DNA from: Methylococcaceae bacterium
GTDB lineage: Bacteria; Pseudomonadota; Gammaproteobacteria; Methylococcales; Methylomonadaceae
Length of the DNA: 16,686 nucleotides
Direction: 5' to 3'
Assembly (NCBI GenBank): GCA_013140465.1
Contig: JABFST010000195.1
Coordinates: 1-16,686 of the forward strand
Part shown: one piece after another, positions 6,928-14,878 of the stretch
Layout: every line of letters begins with the position of its first letter
Position numbering within the stretch: the first letter of the stretch is position 1
The notes under the pieces: generated by a model
Told to the model about the DNA's origin: nothing
Seen by the model: the letters and a program-made list of their open reading frames with translations, nothing else
The model's database searches: none
Program-made: the position numbers and the translations under genes

Positions 6928-7404
6928 ATGATTCAAGATATGAAACCTGAGGACATAATTGGGGATTACAAAGAAACTCTACTTGATTTATACGGCAGCA
7001 TTTGCCGGGTTGTTTTATACACTGACATTGAAACCCCTTACCCAGACGGCAAGCTGATCGTGTCCACTACGGACAAAAATGGCATCATCACCCATGTCAA
7101 CAAATCCTTTGTCGAAATGTCAGGTTACACAGAAGCTGAGCTCATCAACGCACCACATTCCATACTAAGGCATCCAGACATGCCACCTGCCGCGTTTAAA
7201 GATCTTTGGGATACGGTCAACCGAGGCGAAAAATGGCAAGGTTTTGTCAAAAATTTACGCAAAGATGGCGGTTATTATTGGGTCAAAGCCACCGTCATCC
7301 CTAATATCCGGCACGGTGAAGTCGTCAGTTACACTTCAGTGCGCCGCAAGCCTTCCCGAACCAAAGTGGACGAGTGCATTAAACTTTATCCGACCTTGTT
7401 TTAA
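6928..7404 (+). CDS. Aer-type PAS domain protein, probable FAD-binding redox sensor
   Basis: The 158-residue protein is essentially one PAS domain (about 42-142) closely resembling the N-terminal PAS of the aerotaxis receptor Aer. Shared features are the STTDKNGIITHVNKSF start, SGYTEAEL, and ILRHPDMPPAAFKDLW with Arg81, His82 and Asp84 matching the FAD-contact region of Aer. KNLRKDGGYYWVKA then ends in Trp118. In Aer this domain binds FAD and senses redox or oxygen state. Here there is no membrane segment, HAMP or signalling domain, so the sensor must pass its state on by protein contact. Residues 1-41 form a helical N-terminal extension. It is 23 bases after the roadblock gene and preceded by AGAGGG. 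FAD binding is inferred from family similarity. Confidence 0.88.
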   Translation: MIQDMKPEDIIGDYKETLLDLYGSICRVVLYTDIETPYPDGKLIVSTTDKNGIITHVNKSFVEMSGYTEAELINAPHSILRHPDMPPAAFKDLWDTVNRGEKWQGFVKNLRKDGGYYWVKATVIPNIRHGEVVSYTSVRRKPSRTKVDECIKLYPTLF

Positions 7405-7421
7405 TTAGAAGGAACTTCACC

Positions 7422-8168
7422 ATGTCGTACTTGTTCACCGTTAGCCCCGATTTCACCCCTGTCCACCTGTCTGGCTGGTATATATTCAATACTTGGCTAC
7501 AAAGACAGAGCGGTTCGCCGATACATTTGGAAATGTATAACGATTTCCCGACGCAAAGGCTAGCCATACACAACGACCAAGTTGACCTGATCTTTGCCAA
7601 CCCGTTCGATGCCGCCATGCTGGTGCGCGAAAAAGGCTTTTTGCCGCTCGTCAAAGCCGCAGGGGTGTCAGACGAAGCCATTATTGCCGTCAGGGCAGAC
7701 AGCGCAGTCGAAGACGTTGCCCATTTATCACCCGGCATTACGGTTGCCGTCACCGAAGACCCAGATGTCACGATGATGGGCATGATTATGCTGGAAGCGG
7801 GCGACTTAAATGCCGGAAACGTTGAAACCACCATTTTTGACACTTATGTCTTAGTAGCCAAAAACCTGCTTAACGACAGTGCCGACGTGGGTATTTTTTT
7901 AGCTGAGGCGTATGACGACTTATCCAGCATCGTCAAAAAACAGCTCAAAATTTTGGTCCGTAGCCAAATTAGCGTCATCCACCATTCATTGATGGTAGGT
8001 CCAAAATTAGCGGACAGAAGAGATGAAATTCAGGCATTATTGCTGTCTATGGCTGAAGACGACAAAGGCAAAGATATTTTAAAAAGCCTAGGCTTTGACA
8101 ACTGGGTTAAAGTCGATGACGAAGACATGGAATTCATGATCGACCTGATGGAAGCATTGGCAACCTAA
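7422..8168 (+). CDS. PhnD/SsuA-type solute-binding fold protein without signal peptide
   Basis: This is a 248-residue protein of the PhnD/periplasmic-binding type II fold. The first strand leads to a helix with GWYIFNTWLQRQ and then LEMYNDFPTQRLAIHNDQVDLIFANPFDAAML (residues about 37-67), the typical 'ligand-box' of phosphonate-binding-like proteins. The second lobe follows, with SPGITVAVTEDPDVTMMGM (about 103-121). The N-terminus MSYLFTVSPDF has no signal peptide or lipobox, unlike transport-associated members, so the protein is probably cytoplasmic. No ABC permease or ATPase genes are nearby. It closes the operon, 17 bases after the PAS gene, with an AGAAGGAA ribosome site. I infer a ligand-sensing input to the GTPase system. 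The ligand cannot be predicted. Confidence 0.75.
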   Translation: MSYLFTVSPDFTPVHLSGWYIFNTWLQRQSGSPIHLEMYNDFPTQRLAIHNDQVDLIFANPFDAAMLVREKGFLPLVKAAGVSDEAIIAVRADSAVEDVAHLSPGITVAVTEDPDVTMMGMIMLEAGDLNAGNVETTIFDTYVLVAKNLLNDSADVGIFLAEAYDDLSSIVKKQLKILVRSQISVIHHSLMVGPKLADRRDEIQALLLSMAEDDKGKDILKSLGFDNWVKVDDEDMEFMIDLMEALAT

Positions 8169-8408
8169 AGGGTTCGGCGATGCCAGCACCGCCACGCCAA
8201 GGCTTGCAACATGGGACCTTAGGCTAGCGTAGCCCAATCCCCTAGCATCTTGTAACAATCCAAAGCTTATAAAATAAACCCAGTTGTGTTACTTTAGCCA
8301 TGCCATCGCCCTAGTCTTGATGTATTGGGCATTCATGGCCACTTGTTTAACCTGGGTGTTATTGCCCTGCCCAGTTATGCCTACTCGGTTACTTTATAAC
8401 GAGATAAG

Positions 8409-8828
8409 ATGACACATTACCCTGTACTTTTATTGCGTTTGCTCATGGTGATATGGCTTGCTGCCAGTATGACCCTACCAGGTATTTGCTCAGCTCAAAC
8501 GGCTGCATCCTCAAAACCCGCCAAGACCAAAGCCACCAAAAACAAACTTTCAGCGACAAAAAGCACCATCCAAGACGATAACGCCAGCCCTAACCGCACT
8601 ATTGAAAAACCACTGGATTTATCAATACCTTACAACAACTCCAACTTCCCAGCCGAACTGCCTTCCGCCACGACGGAAAACTTATTGACCAATATTTTTG
8701 CCCCCAACAGCCAAAAAAAACCTAGGTCCGTAGAGCTTGAAGGTGATTTTTTAATGTCCCCCGAACCCGAAGCCGAAAAGCGCAAATCCGTTGATGGCGC
8801 AGGTTTTATCATCCGGCTTAAACCCTAG
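8409..8828 (+). CDS. Small exported hypothetical protein
   Basis: The 139-residue protein has a Sec signal peptide (hydrophobic LLLRLLMVIWLAASM core, probable cleavage after CSA near residue 29). A Lys/Thr/Ser-rich low-complexity stretch follows (about 33-60). The rest is polar, and the C-terminal part is charged and ends in GAGFIIRLKP. No catalytic motif or known domain is visible. It probably lies in the periplasm. It is separated from the operon by 240 bases and may have its own promoter. Its stop lies 3 bases from the stop of the convergent ycgN-family gene. I do not recognise it. Confidence 0.6.
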   Translation: MTHYPVLLLRLLMVIWLAASMTLPGICSAQTAASSKPAKTKATKNKLSATKSTIQDDNASPNRTIEKPLDLSIPYNNSNFPAELPSATTENLLTNIFAPNSQKKPRSVELEGDFLMSPEPEAEKRKSVDGAGFIIRLKP

Positions 8829-8831
8829 CCA

Positions 8832-9275
8832 TTATTTAATCCAATCGCACATATAGTCTTTTAACTTAATACGCTGCGCTTCCTTAATCGCGTAGTTGCT
8901 GATTGCAACCCCTGCATCCTTAACGCTAGCGGCACTGCGCGTAAGCAATGGATGCCATGACGGCAAGTCCTTATTTTCCGACAATAACCGATACGCACAC
9001 GTTTCTGGCAACCAATAATAGTGCTCTGGCGCCAACTGCCTTAAATCCAAGCAGGTTTTGACCAACTGGGTGCGTTCATCGTAACGTGTACACCCGCAAG
9101 TACTTAGATTGATGAGCTTACAGGCCACAGAGGTATACACCACCTGCCCCGCCGGCTCTTGCTCAAATTTATGCAAACAGCATTTGCCACAGTGGTCACA
9201 TAAAGACTCCCACTCGTCTAAAGTCATTTGCGCGAGTGATTTTTGTTTCCAGAAAAGCATATCATTACTAGCCAT
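8832..9275 (-). CDS. ycgN: YcgN/UPF0260-family cysteine-cluster protein
   Basis: This 147-residue cytoplasmic protein matches the E. coli YcgN family along its length: an FW near residue 8, WESLCDHCGKCC (Cys26, 29, 32, 33), VACKLINLSTCGC (Cys52, 60, 62), then WLPETCAYRLL and PSWHPLL. The cysteine set is of the YkgJ type thought to bind zinc or an iron-sulfur cluster; the biological role of the family is unknown. A longer start at 9305 would overlap aroE by 20 bases. I prefer ATG 9275, which fits the family length and begins 10 bases after the aroE stop. Neither start has a strong ribosome site. It is probably the last gene of the hemB-aroE-ycgN unit. Confidence 0.85.
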   Translation of the reverse strand: MASNDMLFWKQKSLAQMTLDEWESLCDHCGKCCLHKFEQEPAGQVVYTSVACKLINLSTCGCTRYDERTQLVKTCLDLRQLAPEHYYWLPETCAYRLLSENKDLPSWHPLLTRSAASVKDAGVAISNYAIKEAQRIKLKDYMCDWIK

Positions 9276-9285
9276 TATACTGTTG

Positions 9286-10116
9286 CTAGCCAACGCGTTC
9301 GGCATTCAGCAAAGTAATCACGGCTTGTGTGTCGGGATGCACGCCGCGCCACAAGGCAAACGCCACGGCGGCTTGTTCAACCAACATCCCCAAACCATCC
9401 ACACTTTTATGCGCGTGCTGGTCTTCGCCCCAACGCACAAACACGGTTTTGTCGTTGCCATAGGCCAAATCATAGCAACTGCCCTGTGCTGCCAACAAAC
9501 CTGCGGGTAAGGGCGGCAATTCCGCCGTCAAACTGCTGGCAGTAGCATTGATGATGAGATCAAATGTCTGTCCCGCCAGCTCGCTAAAGCCGCAGCCTGT
9601 TACCGCGCCTTTATGGGCAAACTCCGCTGCCAACTGCATAGACTTATCGACAGTGCGGTTAGCGATAGTGATCGAGTGTACCGATTGTTCCAAGAGAGGG
9701 GCAATAATCCCCCGGCTGGCGCCGCCCGCACCTAACACCAGTACCCGGCGAGCGGTTAAGGCTATGCCGTGGTTGTGGACCAGATCAGTCACCAAGCCTA
9801 TGCCGTCGGTATTGTCGCCCAATACGCTGCCATCGGCCTGCAACGCCAAGGTATTGACTGCTTTGCTTAGCTGCGCCCGTTCGGTCTTGACCTCGGCATA
9901 AGCCCACGCCAATTCTTTTAACGGGATCGTACAATTTAAGCCTTTGCCGCCGTCGGCAAAAAAAGCCGCCACCGCCGCCGCAAACTGTTCGGCAGGGACA
10001 TCTTGTGCGTTGTATTGCAAGTTTTGTCCGGTTTGTTCGGCAAACAAGCTGTGGATGCGTGGGGATTTGCTGTGTTTGATCGGGTGTCCAAATACGGCGT
10101 AATGGTCTATCGGCAT
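9286..10116 (-). CDS. aroE: Shikimate dehydrogenase (NADP+)
   Basis: This is a complete 276-residue AroE, which reduces 3-dehydroshikimate to shikimate with NADPH in aromatic amino acid synthesis. The N-terminal FGHPIKHSKSP motif carries the two substrate-binding serines. Catalytic Lys67 sits in NCTIPLKELA, Asn88 in AVNTL and Asp104 in GDNTDGIG, one to two residues shifted from E. coli. The dinucleotide site GAGGASRG is at 129-136, followed by NRT, typical for NADP binding. The C-terminal VDGLGMLVEQAA motif is intact. A good GAGGAAG ribosome site precedes the ATG. It lies 63 bases downstream of hemB. Confidence 0.97.
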   Translation of the reverse strand: MPIDHYAVFGHPIKHSKSPRIHSLFAEQTGQNLQYNAQDVPAEQFAAAVAAFFADGGKGLNCTIPLKELAWAYAEVKTERAQLSKAVNTLALQADGSVLGDNTDGIGLVTDLVHNHGIALTARRVLVLGAGGASRGIIAPLLEQSVHSITIANRTVDKSMQLAAEFAHKGAVTGCGFSELAGQTFDLIINATASSLTAELPPLPAGLLAAQGSCYDLAYGNDKTVFVRWGEDQHAHKSVDGLGMLVEQAAVAFALWRGVHPDTQAVITLLNAERVG

Positions 10117-10151
10117 GGTGCAGGGCTTCCTCTTGTTAATCAGTAGTGGGA

Positions 10152-10168
10152 GAGGCTTTCACAGCCTC
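10152..10168. repeat. Small hairpin between hemB and aroE
   Basis: GAGGCT and AGCCTC form a perfect 6-bp stem with a 5-base loop between the hemB stop and the aroE ribosome site. There is no T-run, so it is more likely a processing or attenuating hairpin than a full terminator. Confidence 0.3.
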
Positions 10169-10179
10169 GCTGGCAGGTG

Positions 10180-11211
<1,032 letters not shown>

Positions 11212-11245
11212 TTATCAGAAACTTGGGTCTGAGTGGGTGGGCTAG

Positions 11246-11273
11246 TTGAAGGTCGGATCCAATTGATTATTGT
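11246..11273 (+). promoter_or_regulatory. Possible sigma70 promoter for the mlaC-like gene
   Basis: TTGAAG (11246-11251) and TATTGT (11268-11273) are 16 bases apart, each matching 4 of 6 consensus bases, about 70 bases upstream of the mlaC-like ATG. It lies in the divergent region with hemB. This is a weak sequence match only. Confidence 0.25.
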
Positions 11274-11341
11274 ATCAGGGAATGCCCCCGCCGTTCGCTG
11301 AAATGAAAACATCTGCCATCGGCTTTAATTTAGAGGATTTT

Positions 11342-11977
11342 ATGAACGTCAAGCGTTATGCGTTATTGGTTTTTGTTGCTGTTGTTATGGCCCTAACGGC
11401 TACCAGCCGGGTGCTGGCGGCTGATTTATTGCCACCCCAGCAAGCAATTGAATCCGCGTCCAGCAAATTACAGCAAAAAATGCAGGACAAGGATTTTATT
11501 AAAGATTTTTCCAAAGTCGCCGCGTTTGTCAACGACACCATTTTGCCCAGCACCGATTTTGACAAAATTTCTTCACTGGTTTTAGGTAAGCTGTGGAAAT
11601 CCGCGACTGCCGATGAACGTGAACGCTTTAAGCACGAATTCCAAACCCTGTTGGTCAGAACATACTCACGCGCGTTTATTGAGTTTAAAGACTGGTCTAT
11701 CCGCTACTTGCCGATAGAAATGGAGGCGGGTGCCAACAAAGTGATCGTCAAAACCGAAGTGTTGCAACCCGGCTTACAACCTGTTTCTGTCAATTACCGG
11801 ATGTTGGAAAGCAATGGCAGTTGGAAGGCTTATGACATCATGATTGAAGGCGTTAGCTTAGTGACCAACTACCGCACTACGTTTACCAACGAAATCCAAA
11901 CTAAAGGCTCGTTGAATGCCGTGATTGAAGGTTTAGCCAAACGCAATAGCGAGGCGTTAAGCGCTAAAAACTCCTAA
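11342..11977 (+). CDS. MlaC/Ttg2D-family phospholipid-binding protein
   Basis: The 211-residue exported protein starts with a signal peptide (NVKRYALLVFVAVVMALTA, cleavage after VLA near residue 26). It matches the MlaC/toluene-tolerance family: FVNDTILPSTDFDKISSLVLGKLWKSAT, then ERFKHEFQTLLVRTYSRAF, and later WKAYDIMIEGVSLVTNYRTTF. Family members ferry phospholipid across the periplasm between the outer-membrane MlaA complex and the inner-membrane MlaFEDB transporter; the hopanoid-linked HpnM is a close relative. No other mla or hpn gene is adjacent, so the exact assignment is open. The upstream in-frame start at 11270 was rejected because AGAGGA precedes ATG 11342 and the signal peptide begins there. 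Confidence 0.9.
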   Translation: MNVKRYALLVFVAVVMALTATSRVLAADLLPPQQAIESASSKLQQKMQDKDFIKDFSKVAAFVNDTILPSTDFDKISSLVLGKLWKSATADERERFKHEFQTLLVRTYSRAFIEFKDWSIRYLPIEMEAGANKVIVKTEVLQPGLQPVSVNYRMLESNGSWKAYDIMIEGVSLVTNYRTTFTNEIQTKGSLNAVIEGLAKRNSEALSAKNS

Positions 11978-12073
11978 CAGCCAAGGCTAAATCCAGCTAT
12001 TTTGGTGATTAACGTCTAAAGCCACCAACACTGAACATCAACGACTATTTTTACCAAACAATACTTATAAAAC

Positions 12074-12113
12074 CTACATGTTGTTAGTTTTAAAAATGAC
12101 TATCAACATGTAG
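12074..12113. repeat. 15-bp inverted repeat (one mismatch) upstream of the 63-residue gene
   Basis: CTACATGTTGTTAGT (12074-12088) pairs with 12099-12113 with one mismatch around a 10-base AT-rich loop. It lies about 100 bases upstream of the small gene at 12212 and about 100 bases past the mlaC-like stop. It may be an operator, or the transcript end of the mlaC-like gene. Confidence 0.5.
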
Positions 12114-12211
12114 CATTTAAGTTTTCTCCTCGTTTTTATACGTTTATTTTTTCTATAGTTCCATTAAAATAGGCTTCATCTCAAATCATATAAATTGCCT
12201 AGGGGTTTCTT

Positions 12212-12403
12212 ATGGAACATCTTAAAAACTTTCTTAAAGGCGTTGGAGAAGTTCTTGCTTTAGATACAGGATCGCACTATATACGCCCCTCCCGCAAAGA
12301 TTTCTACAACGATATGGCGTTATTGCAAGGCGATGCCCAGCGTATTGTTTCTGACTTAAACAAAACAACCAGAAAACATGGCAAAACAAATACCTGCGAC
12401 TAG
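12212..12403 (+). CDS. Small hypothetical protein, 63 residues
   Basis: The ATG is preceded by AGGGG with 6 bases of spacing, a good ribosome site. The protein is basic and soluble, with an N-terminal helix (HLKNFLKGVGEVLALD), a YIRPSRKDFYNDMALLQGDAQRI segment and a polar tail. Similar very small proteins with a 'YxRPS..DF..D...L.GD' pattern occur in other proteobacteria, as I recall, without known function. The codons are AT-richer than the flanking housekeeping genes. It lies 57 bases before the lipoprotein gene and may be co-transcribed with it. Confidence 0.55.
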   Translation: MEHLKNFLKGVGEVLALDTGSHYIRPSRKDFYNDMALLQGDAQRIVSDLNKTTRKHGKTNTCD

Positions 12404-12460
12404 AAACCATAAAAATAAACCGCCACACTCTAAAACATCACAAAGTAATCTTTTTTAAAT

Positions 12461-12868
12461 ATGAAAAAAATCTACATCATTTTATTAATCGCTATACTTA
12501 ACGCTTGTGCGTCTGCTCCAGACTCATTCAATCGTAATAAAGCTGGCTGGATAACAATCGAATTGCAAAACAAACTAACTAAAGAAGAAGTCTGGGGCAA
12601 AGTTGCCGATTCGCTAAAAGAAAGGGATATGGAGTTCGATAAAATTGATAAGGATGTCGGTTATTTGCGTACCGCATGGAATTATAACATAACAAAAAAT
12701 GACACATACGCTACACGCATCATCATTGATTTTTCATCTAACGGCAAAACATTACGAATAAAATCAGAAGCCCGCTACCAAACAAAAGAAGGTTGGATAG
12801 AGGGTTACGACACTGAATTTACCCAAACGATCAAAGATGAAATAACAGCCATTGTTGGTCAATACTGA
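12461..12868 (+). CDS. Small predicted lipoprotein
   Basis: The 135-residue protein has a lipoprotein signal: the short basic start KK, hydrophobic YIILLIAIL, and lipobox LNAC with acylated Cys16. The mature part alternates strands and helices (WITIELQNKLTKEEVWGKVADSLKERD; TYATRIIIDFSSNGKTLRIKSEARYQ), loosely like a small helix-grip or BamC-like fold, but no family is assigned. It is visibly AT-rich compared with cmoB and mlaC. No classical ribosome site stands directly before the ATG. It is probably anchored in the inner or outer membrane; Ala at +2 favours the outer membrane. Confidence 0.65.
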   Translation: MKKIYIILLIAILNACASAPDSFNRNKAGWITIELQNKLTKEEVWGKVADSLKERDMEFDKIDKDVGYLRTAWNYNITKNDTYATRIIIDFSSNGKTLRIKSEARYQTKEGWIEGYDTEFTQTIKDEITAIVGQY

Positions 12869-12902
12869 TAACAACTTTAATGGTTTGGAAACATTCAAAT
12901 TG

Positions 12903-12929
12903 GCAATACTTAAATTTTTTAAGTGTTGC
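12903..12929 (+). terminator. Hairpin after the lipoprotein gene, possible terminator
   Basis: GCAATACTTAAA (12903-12914) and TTTAAGTGTTGC (12918-12929) pair in 11 of 12 positions around a 3-base loop. It lies 34 bases past the lipoprotein stop. It has no following T-run and an AT-rich stem, so it could also be a stability hairpin. Confidence 0.4.
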
Positions 12930-13080
12930 GCTTATGAATTTAAAACGACCATTTGCATAAATTGCCCCTCTCGCGTCAGCACTTTTTATAGTTCCACTTC
13001 GGCATAGCCGTTTACCCCACGGTTAGCTAATTCCGCCGGACTTACCTACATGCACAACCGACAGTGCCTTTTGCCACTTA

Positions 13081-14052
13081 ATGACCGACTATACCCCCTT
13101 ATACCAAGCCTTATTGGAAGCCAACGCCGACGCTTGGGTCCAGATATTACCCCAACAAATTGACAGTGCCCTAGATTTAACCAAGCATGGCACGCTAGCG
13201 CAATGGCAAGACCTGATTCGTGCTTTACCCCAATTACATACCACACACCGATTAGCCAATACTGACGCGATACAAATCGGCGATGCCAACGACTTGTCCG
13301 CGATTGATCGCCAATTGCTGGAGCAACAACTCAAAAGCTTACATCCTTGGCGTAAAGGCCCATACCAACTATACGGCATCACGATTGACACCGAATGGCG
13401 TTCGGATTGGAAATGGGAGCGTTTAATAAACCATATCAGCCCACTGAATCACCGTTTAGTTTTGGATGTGGGCTGTGGCAATGGCTATCATGGCTGGCGT
13501 ATGTTGGGGGCAGGGGCAAAAATGGTGCTAGGCATCGACCCGATGCTGTTAAACGTCATGCAGTTTCAAGCCGTCAAAAAACTCTATGGCCCCGCACCGA
13601 TTTATGTGTTGCCTTTGGGCATAGAGGCGGTCCCTTATGGACTGAAAGCCTTTGATACGGTTTTTTCAATGGGGGTGTTATATCATCGCCGTTCGCCTAT
13701 CGACCATCTGTTAGAACTGCGGGATTGTTTAAGGCCGGGCGGTGAGCTGGTGTTGGAAACCTTAGTGATAGACGGTGGCTTAGGGGAGGTGTTATTGCCC
13801 GAAGACCGTTATGCGAAAATGCGCAATGTGTGGTTTTTGCCTAGCTGCCCGACCTTAATCAGTTGGCTTAAGCGTTGTGGCTTTAAAAATATCCGTTTGG
13901 TGGACGTGACTAAAACCAGCATCGAAGAGCAACGTAGCACGCCTTGGATGCAATTTCATTCACTGCAAGATTTTCTTGATGCTGATAACCTTGAGCTGAC
14001 GTGTGAAGGATATCCTGCGCCTAAGCGCGCCATTATCATCGCTACTTCTTAA
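13081..14052 (+). CDS. cmoB: tRNA U34 carboxymethyltransferase
   Basis: This is a complete 323-residue CmoB, which transfers the carboxymethyl group of carboxy-S-adenosylmethionine to 5-hydroxyuridine at tRNA position 34, giving cmo5U. The Rossmann SAM motif LDVGCGNGYHGWRM begins at about residue 128. Lys92, Trp106, Lys111 and Gly131 correspond, shifted by one, to the ligand-contact residues of E. coli CmoB. The FDTVFSMGVLYHRRSP and LRPGGELVLET motifs and the C-terminal EGYPAPKRAIIIA are intact. The usual partner cmoA is not in this window. The ATG at 13081 has no visible ribosome site, so its expression may be low or leader-dependent. Confidence 0.96.
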   Translation: MTDYTPLYQALLEANADAWVQILPQQIDSALDLTKHGTLAQWQDLIRALPQLHTTHRLANTDAIQIGDANDLSAIDRQLLEQQLKSLHPWRKGPYQLYGITIDTEWRSDWKWERLINHISPLNHRLVLDVGCGNGYHGWRMLGAGAKMVLGIDPMLLNVMQFQAVKKLYGPAPIYVLPLGIEAVPYGLKAFDTVFSMGVLYHRRSPIDHLLELRDCLRPGGELVLETLVIDGGLGEVLLPEDRYAKMRNVWFLPSCPTLISWLKRCGFKNIRLVDVTKTSIEEQRSTPWMQFHSLQDFLDADNLELTCEGYPAPKRAIIIATS

Positions 14053-14053
14053 T

Positions 14054-14083
14054 TTGGCGGGCAGCTTGTTTTTGCCCTATAAT
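14054..14083 (+). promoter_or_regulatory. Sigma70-like promoter for the DUF2380-like gene
   Basis: TTGGCG (14054-14059) and a perfect TATAAT (14078-14083) are separated by 18 bases, starting two bases after the cmoB stop. A GGGCA/TGCCC dyad lies between them. The expected transcript starts near 14090, giving a short leader with AGGAGG before the GTG. Confidence 0.5.
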
Positions 14084-14112
14084 TCAAAGCATTGCTGAAT
14101 TAGGAGGGGCTT

Positions 14113-14634
14113 GTGAAAACAACTAAATGGGTACAAGGGTTAGGTGCTGGTATTGCTTTGCTGGCTTGTGCAACGGCTGCCAACGAGGTGTCCGCAAAAC
14201 CACGGGTCGCAGTATTGGCGTTTGAATTAAAAGACGTAACCCTTGCCCCGGGCATACCCGCAGAAATTCAGCGCACCGCCGCCATCCGCCCCGCCCTAGA
14301 AGCGGAGCTTAATAAAGCGGGTTATGAATGGGTGGATATTAGTGCCAGCGCCCAGCAACAAGCCGCCGCAGGCGAAGGCTATTTGTTTGACCATGCCGAT
14401 GCTGCCGCTGAACTGGGTAAACAATATGGCGTGGACTATGTTTTGGTTGGACGTTTGCACAAGCCTAGTTTTTTATTTTTCTACCTGCTGGCCCGTTTGG
14501 TTGATGTCCATAAAGGAAGCTTTGCGGGCGATTATGTCTATGAAGTCAAAGGCGGTGAAAAAAAGCTGGTGGCAAATGGCGTTGCCGAACTGACCGAAAA
14601 AATCACCCACACCCTCGCAAACTCACCCTACTAG
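14113..14634 (+). CDS. Exported DUF2380-like protein
   Basis: The start is GTG, backed by a very strong AGGAGGGG ribosome site 5 bases upstream; no better ATG exists nearby. The 173-residue protein has a signal peptide (hydrophobic GLGAGIALLACATAA, cleavage after VSA near residue 28). The mature part begins PRVAVLAFELKD, as in DUF2380 and related TolB-N/DUF3280-type proteins. It continues with IRPALEAELNKAGYEWVDIS, AAELGKQYGVDYVLVGRLHKPS and a late LVDVHKG strand. The fold suggests a periplasmic protein of unknown function. It is preceded by its own promoter rather than depending on cmoB. Confidence 0.75.
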   Translation: MKTTKWVQGLGAGIALLACATAANEVSAKPRVAVLAFELKDVTLAPGIPAEIQRTAAIRPALEAELNKAGYEWVDISASAQQQAAAGEGYLFDHADAAAELGKQYGVDYVLVGRLHKPSFLFFYLLARLVDVHKGSFAGDYVYEVKGGEKKLVANGVAELTEKITHTLANSPY

Positions 14635-14878
14635 CGACTAAAGGGCGATTATCATTGCTAAAAGCATTGGCTCCGCCAACCCACAGCAGCAACACCCCCC
14701 ATCAATAACCACTTGATTAATAGTCATTTATTAGCACTCTCCCCAAGCCTGTTACGGTAATTTTAACGTTTACACTGCTAGGCCGTGTCCAGTATGATGG
14801 CTGCGAGGTTTATGCACATACCCTTACGCTAGCTAAACCTTGCCCACCCAATGAGATCACTTAAGCCCAAGAGGTGAC

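Noticed and set aside
14704..14719. Exact 16-base match to 3346-3361 (AATAACCACTTGATTA) as an attachment-site pair
   Set aside because: One copy lies inside a coding region, there is no integrase or tRNA, and a chance match of this length is not impossible in an AT-rich window of this size.
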